From: JAJCZB01 sp964350195
GTDB lineage: Bacteria; Babelota; Babeliae; Babelales; Vermiphilaceae
Direction: 5' to 3'
Assembly (NCBI GenBank): GCA_964350195.1
Contig: CAYGJB010000028.1
Coordinates: forward strand, 1-11,415
Length of the DNA stretch: 11,415 bases
The notes beneath the pieces are model-generated. The model searched no databases. It saw nothing but the letters and a program-made list of their open reading frames with translations, and was not told the DNA's origin. Below are positions 1-6,594 of the stretch, piece after piece; within the stretch, counting starts at the first letter, position 1, and each line of letters starts with the position of its first letter. Position numbers and translations under genes: made by a program.

Positions 1-100
1 TACGTTTAGAATTAAGTGATGTGAGAACTGTTTTAATTTCCTGATTCAACTAATAATTAAAAAAACATCCAGTACGGTTTAAGCTTTCGCTTTGCATGGT

Positions 101-1072
101 TCAAAAAAGCCAACTTGATATGTAATAAAATAATGGTATACCAACTAAGATATTGAATGGTAACGTAACCCCTAAAGCCATGGGCATGTAGATCGCCTGC
201 TTGGCATCAGGAGCATATGTTTCCATAATAGCAGGCACTGCAATATAAGAAGCGCTTGCAAGAAGCAAGGCAAAAAGAATCGCCGAACCCTGATAGGTTA
301 CAAAATAAAACGCAATAAAAAGACCAAGCGATCCCATAACAACCGGCATAAAAGTACCAAACACAAAAAGTGGTGCATTAAAACAAGAAAAGTACTTTCG
401 CTGCTTTGCAATTTTAGTGCCAATATCAACCATAAAAAAAACGAGTAGTAAGTTGAATGGTGAAACAATCAGATTACTCAGTTTATACAGATCCAAAATT
501 CGAAAAAGATACCCCGTAAAGAAGCCTACAAAAATCATGCTTATTTTCTTGGTCGCAAAGATTGATTTAGTAATACTCCAAAGCGACTTAAATAAAGAAG
601 TGCGCTTGCTACCTGAAGTAAGCCGGAGTAAAAAGAGTCCACTGAATAAAGCGGGTAGCTCCATGATGCCGGCTATTGCAGACATAAATGTATTATACGG
701 TATCTCTCGTTCCACTAAAAAGGTAATTCCAGTTACAAAGGTAACAATACTAATCGAGCCAAATTGGCTAGCAATCACGGCAGCTGTTTGACGATCGAGG
801 GCTGTGCTACGTGAAAGAATAACGTAATTCAGAAATGGCTGTATAAATCCGATACATACCCCAACGATCGCAAGCGCTATGAGCGGCGGCGCGCACTCTC
901 CTGCAATGCCCAAGCAGGCACCCCCTTTAAATCCCACAATAAAAATCAAATAGATCGAAATAAAATCTATAATCTTTTTAGGAAAGTTTGCCCGCGAGGA
1001 TATACCGATAAGGTAACCAAAGATCAGGCTCAAAATTGCTGGGTTTAGCAGTAGTTGAGAGACTATGTTCAT
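101..1072 (-). CDS. SbtA-like (DUF897/Sbt_1) sodium-dependent bicarbonate transporter family protein
   Basis: This is a polytopic inner-membrane protein of 323 residues, almost entirely hydrophobic with about ten likely helices. It aligns by eye with cyanobacterial SbtA, which co-imports sodium and bicarbonate. Shared landmarks are GFKGG (47-51), QFGSISIVTF (103-112, where SbtA has its small-residue GAVSGST loop), MELPAL (137-142), ASASYIAVPAI (272-282) and LGVTLPFNILVGIPLF (300-315). The two halves look like the inverted repeat of this fold. The central cytoplasmic loop (about 152-172) is shorter than in cyanobacterial SbtA (about 370 residues), and no SbtB/PII-like partner lies nearby. The ATG start has only a weak upstream SD. 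A TATACT -10-like hexamer lies at 1111-1116, with no good -35. The family is fairly sure; bicarbonate as substrate is inferred only. Confidence 0.85.
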   Translation of the reverse strand: MNIVSQLLLNPAILSLIFGYLIGISSRANFPKKIIDFISIYLIFIVGFKGGACLGIAGECAPPLIALAIVGVCIGFIQPFLNYVILSRSTALDRQTAAVIASQFGSISIVTFVTGITFLVEREIPYNTFMSAIAGIMELPALFSGLFLLRLTSGSKRTSLFKSLWSITKSIFATKKISMIFVGFFTGYLFRILDLYKLSNLIVSPFNLLLVFFMVDIGTKIAKQRKYFSCFNAPLFVFGTFMPVVMGSLGLFIAFYFVTYQGSAILFALLLASASYIAVPAIMETYAPDAKQAIYMPMALGVTLPFNILVGIPLFYYISSWLF

Positions 1073-1215
1073 TAGCTTTTCTATAGTGAAAAAAGTTCTT
1101 TAATATCATTAGTATACGATACATTTTTAAAAACCAAAAATACCATTGAAGATTGAAAAGCCTAACGGGGTATTCTGATCATATGAATAAAGAAATGAGT
1201 AGAATGATCTTCTCA

Positions 1216-1485
1216 TCATAAGCCCTGCATATATTGCTCAATTTGAGACTCAATAATACGAAAATTATTAATCTTATTCTCCGCTATCCACCTTTCGATC
1301 TTTTCTTGCGACATAGATCGATGCGCAAATAGTACCTTACTTTTATCTATAAGATCCATTGCGCGCGAAACTAATAAACGAGAAGTAGGAATAGGAAATT
1401 TAATAGTATCAAATCTACTTGCAAGCGCAGGATCTTCAATCTCTTCATTGCTTGCTACAAAAATAAGCATTGTTGGAAGAAGCAA
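1216..1485 (-). pseudogene. C-terminal remnant of an AAA+ ATPase
   Basis: About 84-89 residues remain open here. The first part, LIFVASNEEIEDPALASRF, looks like the sensor-1 strand (hydrophobics followed by a polar SN) and the arginine-finger region (SRF) of an AAA+ module. A short helical C-terminal tail follows, ending at a TGA. Walker A and B, which should lie about 60-120 residues upstream, are absent. Upstream of about 1470-1486 the same DNA instead encodes a MazG-like protein on the other strand. The possible starts (TTG at 1485, ATG at 1470) would give a protein without a nucleotide-binding site. I read this as a 5'-truncated gene rather than a functional small protein. The family assignment rests on a short motif. 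Confidence 0.6.
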
Positions 1486-1849
1486 GGGGCTTGAAGGCTT
1501 TAAATCTGAGGGTGTTAGGCCAAAGTATAAGTATTTAAATGGGATTGAACTTCAGAATGAATTAAAGAATAAGCTTGTAGAAGAGTCGGAAGAAGTAAAA
1601 GCTGAAAGTACTCCTGAAAAAGTGATGATGGAATTAGCAGATGTGTTGGAAGCGATTGATGGGTTATGCAAAGCGTATGGTATTGACAAAAAAGAGCTAA
1701 TGCGTATTAAAGATGATAAACGCAATGAGCGAGGTGATTTCGAATCTGGCTTCTATGTTGAATATATTGAAATGAATGAAGAGAATCCGATATCCAGAGG
1801 AATAACTCAAAATAAAATTTATGACACGCTCATTCTTAACGCTTACTAG
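1481..1849 (+). pseudogene. 5'-truncated MazG-like NTP pyrophosphohydrolase (COG4997 type)
   Basis: This reading frame carries the core of a small all-alpha NTP pyrophosphohydrolase: KSEGVRPKYKYLN, then the metal-binding EExxE helix (LVEESEEV) and the ExxD helix (ELADVLEAID), then YGIDKKEL, RIKDDKRNERGDFESGF and YVEYIEM. These enzymes hydrolyse nucleoside triphosphates to NMP and PPi, often as house-cleaning. Complete members start with a conserved KLVRDKI-type N-terminus, which is missing. In frame, only a TTG at 1448 could start it, and the codons before about 1484 are antisense to the AAA+ remnant. There is no convincing SD. The 3' end is intact and overlaps the tag gene tail by 14 nt in convergent orientation. 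Both metal motifs survive, so a residual product cannot be excluded, but loss of function is more likely. Confidence 0.65.
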
Positions 1850-2411
1850 CGCGCCAACATTCTATAATATGATCATTGACCATGCCAACTGCCTGCATAT
1901 ATGCATAGACAATGGTAGGGCCCACAAAGATCATTCCTCGCTTTTTCAGATCTTTTGATAGAACATCACTTTCGGAAGTATTTTGTGGGATATCAGTGAA
2001 ATTTTTCCATTGATTTATGATTGGCTTGCCCTGAACAAAGCCCCATACATAAGAATCAAAAGAGTCGAATTCTTGTTGTATCTTTAAAAAAACTTGTGCA
2101 TTTTGACGTGTTGCATAAATTTTTAAACGATTACGAATAATCTCTTGATTTTCTCGTAGTAATTCCAATTCATCATCGTTCATCATAGCAACTTTGTATG
2201 GATCAAAATCATAAAAAGCTCTGCGATAGCCTACGCGACGCTTAAGAATAGTCTCCCAACTCAAGCCTGCTTGGGCCCCCTCTAAAATAAGCATTTCAAA
2301 TAATCGTTGATCATCATGTACGGGAACGCCCCACTCAATATCATGATATTGCGCATAAAAATCTTGGTTTTGTTTATTGCCAAAGCAGCGAATCTTATTG
2401 TTTTTTTTCAT
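1836..2411 (-). CDS. tag: DNA-3-methyladenine glycosylase I (Tag)
   Basis: This base-excision repair enzyme removes N3-methyladenine from alkylated DNA. The 191-residue protein matches E. coli Tag (187 residues) along its length. The zinc site is complete (C9, H23, H181, C185, matching Cys4, His17, His175 and Cys179 of E. coli). The base-binding residues Y22, E44 and W52 are present in YHDIEWG and LEGAQAGLSW, and the signature SKDLKKRGMIFVGPTIVYAYMQA follows. The ATG lies inside the end of ada, a 17-nt overlap in a different frame, so translation is probably coupled and both repair genes are made together. The tail overlaps the convergent MazG remnant by 14 nt. Identity is very secure. Confidence 0.96.
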   Translation of the reverse strand: MKKNNKIRCFGNKQNQDFYAQYHDIEWGVPVHDDQRLFEMLILEGAQAGLSWETILKRRVGYRRAFYDFDPYKVAMMNDDELELLRENQEIIRNRLKIYATRQNAQVFLKIQQEFDSFDSYVWGFVQGKPIINQWKNFTDIPQNTSESDVLSKDLKKRGMIFVGPTIVYAYMQAVGMVNDHIIECWRASKR

Positions 2412-3459
2412 AATTCTTCATCTGTTTTTCATGCCTGATAAGCCATTCTTTACGAGTTATACCCCCGCCATAGCCACCCAATTTACCATCAGAATTTATA
2501 ACTCTATGACAAGGTATAATAATTGAAAGTTGATTTGCGCCATTTGCTTGTGCAACAGCGCGATAAGCAGTTGGCTTATTGATTGCATTTGCTAAATCAG
2601 CATATGACCGAGTTTCACCCAAGGGAATTTTTAATAGTTCTTGCCAAACTATTTGTTGAAATAATGATCCCAGAAAAAATAATGGTGTATCAAATTGTTT
2701 TAATGTACCATTAAAATAATCATTTAACTCAGCATCAATTGAATGAATAGGTTTTGTATAACCAGGCAATATGGCAGATTTTGTTTTTTGACCTAATCGC
2801 TGAATTTCTAACTCCAACCCACGACGATCAACAAATTCTAAGAGATAGAGGGCCTTGTTGTCAGCGATTGCTATCATTGGCCCAAGTCGTGTATCTAACC
2901 AAGCAGCCCTCAAAATAAAAGTATTTTTCGATAAAGTAGGAGCAGCCCCCATGATACGAGAAAATGCATCCCTAAATCCGCTACTTGACTCATAACCCGT
3001 TGAAAGCTGCGCATCAATAATTGCTTTACCCGATCGTATCTGTTTCATGGCGAGTCCCATACGTCTTGCGCGTGCATATTCTACAAAGGTCATGCCAAAT
3101 CGTTTTTTAAATTGTCGGCGTGCAGTTGAGGTATCAATTGATAATGCTTTAAAATCTTGCTCTTTCCAGCGCTTTTCTGGGTTGAGTTCAATTGCTTTTA
3201 CCAAAGTTTGTATAAGCTCCGAGACATAATTTGGATGGGAAAGAGGCTGGCAGCGTTTGCACGGCCTAAATGAAGCTAAAAGCGCTTGTTGTGCCGTTTC
3301 GTAAAATTCACAATTTTCGAATTTTGGTTTTCGGGCAGAGCATGTTGGACGACAGAATACACCGGTAGTTTTGACTCCTACAAAGAAAAGTCCCTCGTAC
3401 TCTATTTTTTTATCCAGTAAAGCCTGGTAGTATATTTCTTTATTCTCAGAAGTTATCAT
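2395..3459 (-). CDS. ada: Bifunctional Ada: transcriptional activator and O6-methylguanine-DNA methyltransferase
   Basis: All three modules of E. coli Ada (354 residues in both) are present. The N-terminal zinc domain has C36, C40, C67 and C70; C36 is the expected acceptor of methyl groups from DNA phosphotriesters, which switches the protein into an activator. An AraC-type helix-turn-helix unit follows at about 80-180 (STARRQFKKRFGMTFVEYAR). The C-terminal suicide methyltransferase spans about 185-345, with active-site C317 in IIIPCHRVI and the GGYGGG loop after it. It repairs O6-methylguanine and O4-methylthymine. It is first in an operon with tag. Self-activation is expected from the family, but I could not find a good match to the E. 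coli Ada box. A TATACT -10-like element at 3500-3505 would give a leader of about 35 nt; its -35 is poor. Confidence 0.96.
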   Translation of the reverse strand: MITSENKEIYYQALLDKKIEYEGLFFVGVKTTGVFCRPTCSARKPKFENCEFYETAQQALLASFRPCKRCQPLSHPNYVSELIQTLVKAIELNPEKRWKEQDFKALSIDTSTARRQFKKRFGMTFVEYARARRMGLAMKQIRSGKAIIDAQLSTGYESSSGFRDAFSRIMGAAPTLSKNTFILRAAWLDTRLGPMIAIADNKALYLLEFVDRRGLELEIQRLGQKTKSAILPGYTKPIHSIDAELNDYFNGTLKQFDTPLFFLGSLFQQIVWQELLKIPLGETRSYADLANAINKPTAYRAVAQANGANQLSIIIPCHRVINSDGKLGGYGGGITRKEWLIRHEKQMKNYEKKQ

Positions 3460-3629
3460 ATTTTATCCGTAAATAATAAAAGCTCTGATTCTCTGCTATA
3501 GTATAAATAAATTTTTAAAATCTGCCGCCGAAAATCAGGCATTGATTTGTTTGCAAAAAAAATATTTTTAAAAATTTCTTGTACGACTTGCTGACCGCCA
3601 TTGCCCATATAGTCATCACCATAAAGCAC
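3456..3629 (-). CDS. Small unidentified ORF overlapping the ada start
   Basis: A 57-codon frame starts at GTG (3629) and ends in a TGA that shares ATGA with the ada start codon, the classic overlap of coupled genes. The product contains VLYGDDYMGNGGQQVVQEIF near its start and a basic, aromatic-rich tail ending YSRESELLLFTDKI. Its composition looks protein-like despite the A+T-rich DNA. I do not recognise the family. An in-frame TAG lies just upstream (3639-3641) and no well-spaced SD precedes the GTG. It may therefore be the tail of a larger gene cut by a stop, a short leader gene coupled to ada, or chance. The predicted ada -10 element lies inside it. Confidence 0.35.
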   Translation of the reverse strand: MLYGDDYMGNGGQQVVQEIFKNIFFANKSMPDFRRQILKIYLYYSRESELLLFTDKI

Positions 3630-3652
3630 AACTGATCTCTATGAGCCACCTC

Positions 3653-3681
3653 TTGTTAATTATTAAAAAACCATGTAAAGT
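3653..3681 (+). promoter_or_regulatory. Predicted sigma70-type promoter of the AAA_14/DUF4143 ATPase gene
   Basis: TTGTTA (3653-3658) is followed after exactly 17 nt by TAAAGT (3676-3681). The predicted transcription start is near 3688, giving a leader of about 27 nt that contains the SD. A 5-bp inverted repeat (TCGGA at 3681-3685, TCCGA at 3693-3697) straddles the predicted start and could be an operator or a small 5' hairpin. The match is moderate and made by eye. Confidence 0.4.
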
Positions 3682-3705
3682 CGGAATAAGAATCCGAAAT
3701 ATCCT

Positions 3706-3711
3706 GGAGGG
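3706..3711 (+). promoter_or_regulatory. Shine-Dalgarno GGAGGG fixing the ATPase start
   Basis: This near-perfect SD lies 3-4 nt before the ATG at 3715, stronger than for most neighbours. It supports that start codon and a complete N-terminus, with Walker A at residues 24-32. Confidence 0.7.
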
Positions 3712-3714
3712 TCA

Positions 3715-4860
3715 ATGAAAAGACAGCTTTATCTCTCTCAAATAACCACTCACTTACGCGTGCAGCCAATTTGTGCAATTTTGGGAGCTCGTCAGGTCGG
3801 CAAAACCACGCTCGCTCGTCAGTTTGCATCCGCATATAAAAACACTGTGGAATTTTTTGATTTAGAAAATCCTATCCATCTGGCAAGCTTAGAAAATCCC
3901 ATGCTAACTTTAAGTAAATTTCCTGATCGCCTTGTGGTAATAGATGAAATTCAGCTCCGTCCAGATCTATTTCCCATTTTACGCGTATTGGTCGATGACC
4001 CTGACAAAAAGTATCAATTTTTAATTTTAGGCAGTGCATCAAGAGATCTCATACAACAATCCTCTGAAACATTAGCCGGAAGAATTGGTTATATTGAGTT
4101 ACCCCCTTTTACCCTATTTGAAGTTCATAATGCCGACAAATTACTGATAAGGGGAGGTTTTCCCCGTTCTTATCTAGCAGGCACAGAAGAAGACAGCTTT
4201 TTGTGGAGAGAAGGCTATATTAGCACTTTTCTAGAAAGAGACCTTCCTACTTTTGGCTTTAATGTACCTCCCAAAACAATGCGTCGATTTTGGATAATGC
4301 TTTGCCATTATCATGGACAGCTATTCAATGCTTCTGAAATAGCTACTTCATTAATGGTGTCAGATAAAACGGCTAAAAAATATCTCGATATACTAGCAGG
4401 TACATTCATGATACGAACCTTGCAACCTTGGTTTGAAAATATAAAAAAACGACAAGTAAAAACACCAAAAATTTATTTCAGAGACAGCGGTATTTTCAAT
4501 ACATTATCGTCTATTCGTTCCATTACAGAATTGGCTAAAAATCCTAAAGTAGGTCCTCTATGGGAAGGTTTTTCTCTGGAAGAAGTTATAAATTGCCTAC
4601 AGCTACAAGCCGATGATTGTTATTTTTGGTCTACTCACAATGAAGCAGAGCTTGATTTACTTGCGTTTAAAAATGGCAAACGAGTCGGATTTGAGTTCAA
4701 ATATACAGATAGCCCTAAAATCACGAAATCGATGAATATAGCCATTGAAGATTTAAAACTCGATCATCTATATGTCATTTTTCCGGGCAACCAGCATTTT
4801 CCAATAAGCGAAAAAATTACTGCATGTGGACTTGATAAATTAAGGTCCGTAAAAATTTAA
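3715..4860 (+). CDS. AAA_14/DUF4143 family ATPase
   Basis: The protein has 381 residues, a normal family length. An N-terminal AAA domain has Walker A GARQVGKTT (24-32), Walker B LVVIDEIQ (D77, E78) and a sensor-1 strand FLILGSAS (102-109). A short winged-helix-like segment follows (about 205-240, NASEIATSLMVSDKTAKKYL). Next come the DUF4143 signature KIYFRDSGI (252-260) and a C-terminal PD-(D/E)XK-like fold: E289, then D314 in AELDLLAF, then E327 and K329 in FEFK. Such genes are abundant in host-associated and accessory-rich genomes and often stand alone. Their cellular role is poorly defined, although a nuclease-like C-terminus is a family feature. All core motifs are present. It is the only complete plus-strand gene here, with its own promoter-like site, and may have been acquired separately. 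Confidence 0.92.
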   Translation: MKRQLYLSQITTHLRVQPICAILGARQVGKTTLARQFASAYKNTVEFFDLENPIHLASLENPMLTLSKFPDRLVVIDEIQLRPDLFPILRVLVDDPDKKYQFLILGSASRDLIQQSSETLAGRIGYIELPPFTLFEVHNADKLLIRGGFPRSYLAGTEEDSFLWREGYISTFLERDLPTFGFNVPPKTMRRFWIMLCHYHGQLFNASEIATSLMVSDKTAKKYLDILAGTFMIRTLQPWFENIKKRQVKTPKIYFRDSGIFNTLSSIRSITELAKNPKVGPLWEGFSLEEVINCLQLQADDCYFWSTHNEAELDLLAFKNGKRVGFEFKYTDSPKITKSMNIAIEDLKLDHLYVIFPGNQHFPISEKITACGLDKLRSVKI

Positions 4861-4889
4861 TAAGCAACTAAAATCATCATAAAAAGGCA

Positions 4890-5150
4890 ATGTATCGCGG
4901 CAAAGGCATCCTTAGAAAATTTGCTGAAATGCATGAATCCAATGCCCGCCAAAAAGGATATAAATACACATTATTTGCAACCATTGAACGAGATGAGAAT
5001 CACCCTTAAAAACCAGAAAATTACAAAGTTCTTGATCCAATCTGAAGATATTTTGGATATGAAAAAATAGCAAACTTAAAAATGCATTTTGCGTGGATGA
5101 AAGTTGATACTCATAAAAAACAGATTAGGATTTATGATCTTTATTGTTTT
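4890..5150 (+). pseudogene. Decayed GNAT-family acetyltransferase (C-terminal half)
   Basis: One frame reads RGKGILRKFAEMHESNARQKGYKYTLFATI, then ENHP-stop-KPENYKVLDPI-stop-RYFGYEKIANLKMHFAW, then IRIYDL. This matches the order of the GNAT C-terminal half: the RGxGI acetyl-CoA pyrophosphate loop, then a tail of the type NHPSKPKNYxPLDPFWxxxGYEKHPELxxxFPW. The TAA (5007-5009) sits where Ser is usual and the TGA (5043-5045) sits on the conserved Trp. Each is one base from a sense codon (TCA and TGG). The N-terminal half is missing; the preceding DNA is the tail of the ATPase gene. The frame stays similar to the family beyond both stops, so the gene decayed by point mutation after truncation. The substrate is unknown. 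Confidence 0.72.
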
Positions 5151-5506
5151 TATTTTTTATCCGACTGTTTTTGATAGTTCAACGCACGCCGATTTCTAAC
5201 TATTGCTTTACATGCAGCTTCTTGCAACGCTTTTTTCACATCCCAGTCATTAAATTCCTGAGAGCAGCTCTTGCATGTATTGCCCCAATGATTGTATCCA
5301 CCGGAACCACCAAAAACTTTTTGTACACATTTGGGACAACGTTTTTCAAGATCACTACCCTTAAATTCTAAAATCTTAAGTGCAATCTCCATTTGCCTAA
5401 GCTCAAGAAGGCATTGTTGCTCAGTATATTCTTTAGGGAGTGTTTCTTCTTTTTCCATAGCTCCTAAAGAAAATGTAGTTAGCACTAGAAGTAAATACTT
5501 TCTCAT
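5150..5506 (-). CDS. Small exported protein with a CxxC-CxxC zinc ribbon
   Basis: I chose the ATG at 5506 (118 residues) because GAGGAA lies 4 nt upstream; the in-frame TTG at 5518 has no SD. Residues 1-16 (MRKYLLLVLTTFSLGA) form a signal peptide with likely cleavage before MEKEE. The body is helical and charged, and contains CPKC (57-60) and CKSC (78-81), separated by a Gly-rich loop, FGGSGGYNHWGNT. Four cysteines in this pattern usually bind one zinc. A basic helical tail follows. It starts 24 nt after the upstream unknown ORF ends and may be co-transcribed with it. No known family is recognised. A periplasmic or secreted zinc ribbon is unusual, since such Cys clusters are commoner in the cytoplasm. 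It may be lineage-specific. Confidence 0.72.
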   Translation of the reverse strand: MRKYLLLVLTTFSLGAMEKEETLPKEYTEQQCLLELRQMEIALKILEFKGSDLEKRCPKCVQKVFGGSGGYNHWGNTCKSCSQEFNDWDVKKALQEAACKAIVRNRRALNYQKQSDKK

Positions 5507-5510
5507 AGGT

Positions 5511-5516
5511 TTCCTC
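5511..5516 (-). promoter_or_regulatory. Shine-Dalgarno GAGGAA choosing the ATG at 5506
   Basis: Read on the minus strand, GAGGAA ends 4 nt before the ATG. It overlaps the alternative TTG start, which makes the longer product unlikely. Confidence 0.6.
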
Positions 5517-5530
5517 AATTTTTAAAAAAT

Positions 5531-6538
5531 TTAGGCACAAAAACTTAACGAATCAGGAAACTTCTGTTCTCCGTATGTCTGCATACATCTCCAAATAACA
5601 CGCAATAGAATGGAGCTCGATATTCCCTCTAAGACCGCATAAACTGCTTCATTATATTGAGAAAAATGCTCAATATCAGATTCCTTAAAAAGACTTAATG
5701 CTTTTGCAACTCGTTCATCAACTTCTTTACTAATATTAATTACTGATCTTGTGGTAGTAACCATATCAGATGAATTTAATAATCTCTCTTTATAATCTGT
5801 AGGAGCTACCCTAAATGACTGAATAATTTGACCTGAAGGATTATTAGAACCAAGCGAACTTTGCTTTCGCTCTTCTTCTTGTTTCGCTTTTTGTCGCACC
5901 CATTGTTTGTAGTCCTGACGCCCCCTCAGCAATGCTTGAGCTCGCCTAAGCTGAAAATCCAATTTTTGCTCCCATTCTTTCGAAAATTGAGCCGCCGGAG
6001 GATTCTCAAGCTCATGAACTATCTTCACAGCCTCTTCAAGAGGATATTGGCGCACCTTATGCAAAAGCTCCACCATTGGATCATTCAATATTTTCAAAAG
6101 AAATGATCTGCGTCTTTTTAACTTAAATTCAGACAAGGTTTCAAACTTAACTATACCCAAAATACTTATACCCTCATCTGAAATATCTTTCTCTAGCCCA
6201 ACTAATGCATTATTAAGTTGATCAAGATCACCATCTTTTTGAAAAGTAAGATACTGATTCATGATAGCATCGGGTACCTTAGCCTTAATACCAAAAAGGA
6301 ACGGCTCTTTATCTTCATGGACTGAAGTATGTCCAGGGCAGAGCTGATTGTTAAGATAAAGATCATGCGCGTTCTGCAAATGAATAGGGATCGATGAGGA
6401 TGATTTAATTCTGATACGTTGGAAATATCTCGTTTCATCGCATGAAAACCTTGTATTCGGCAACACCAAACATACCAAAGGGTACCAAAGATGGCGGCAG
6501 ACACGGGGTACTCTGCGAACTTTTAGGTGGAGAAGCAT
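5531..6538 (-). CDS. Hypothetical protein, possibly with a chimeric or damaged N-terminus
   Basis: The frame is open for 335 residues. From about residue 53 (HLQNAHDLYLNNQL) onward it has normal protein character: mixed charged helices, FLFGIKAKVPDAIMNQYLTFQ, RRSFLLKILNDPMVELLHKV, a strongly charged stretch QKAKQEEERKQ and an amphipathic C-terminal region. I recognise no domain. The first 50 residues are different: rich in Arg, Cys and Leu and without a clear signal peptide. That part contains one copy of the 25-bp repeat (6473-6497). The ATG at 6538 has only a distant AAGGGAAG upstream. The true N-terminus may have been replaced by rearrangement, so the whole could be a pseudogene or a chimera. 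It lies 56 nt after the kinase gene and 24 nt before the zinc-ribbon gene, on the same strand. Confidence 0.5.
   Translation of the reverse strand: MLLHLKVRRVPRVCRHLWYPLVCLVLPNTRFSCDETRYFQRIRIKSSSSIPIHLQNAHDLYLNNQLCPGHTSVHEDKEPFLFGIKAKVPDAIMNQYLTFQKDGDLDQLNNALVGLEKDISDEGISILGIVKFETLSEFKLKRRRSFLLKILNDPMVELLHKVRQYPLEEAVKIVHELENPPAAQFSKEWEQKLDFQLRRAQALLRGRQDYKQWVRQKAKQEEERKQSSLGSNNPSGQIIQSFRVAPTDYKERLLNSSDMVTTTRSVINISKEVDERVAKALSLFKESDIEHFSQYNEAVYAVLEGISSSILLRVIWRCMQTYGEQKFPDSLSFCA
6473..6497. repeat. 25-bp dispersed repeat, copy A
   Basis: It begins TACCAAAG on the plus strand and ends ATGGCGG; copy B is at 7611-7635. The copies differ at two positions only (G/A at positions 9 and 18). Inside each copy the heptamer TACCAAA occurs twice, ten bases apart. 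A shared TTAGGTG follows at different distances in the two copies. This copy lies in the doubtful 5' part of the unknown ORF. Confidence 0.6.
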
Positions 6539-6594
6539 ACGAGAAAAACTTCCCTTTATGAAACAAAAAAGAGAAAATACGATATTAAGATAGC

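Noticed and set aside
80..95. Small AAGC/GCTT hairpin after the transporter gene as a terminator
   Set aside because: The stem has four pairs and no T-run follows, which is too weak.
3681..3697. Inverted repeat TCGGA...TCCGA as a terminator or riboswitch
   Set aside because: The stem has only 5 bp, there is no T-tract and no conserved aptamer. It is mentioned only as a possible operator.
5043..5045. TGA at the conserved Trp of the GNAT remnant as evidence for TGA=Trp recoding
   Set aside because: The same frame also holds a TAA. Intact genes use TGG for Trp, and the transporter gene ends at a natural TGA.
6259..6504. 81-residue minus-strand ORF overlapping the unknown gene
   Set aside because: It is a shadow frame with poor protein character beyond the short AIFGTLW repeat segment. 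The overlapping frame reads better from about 6380 down.
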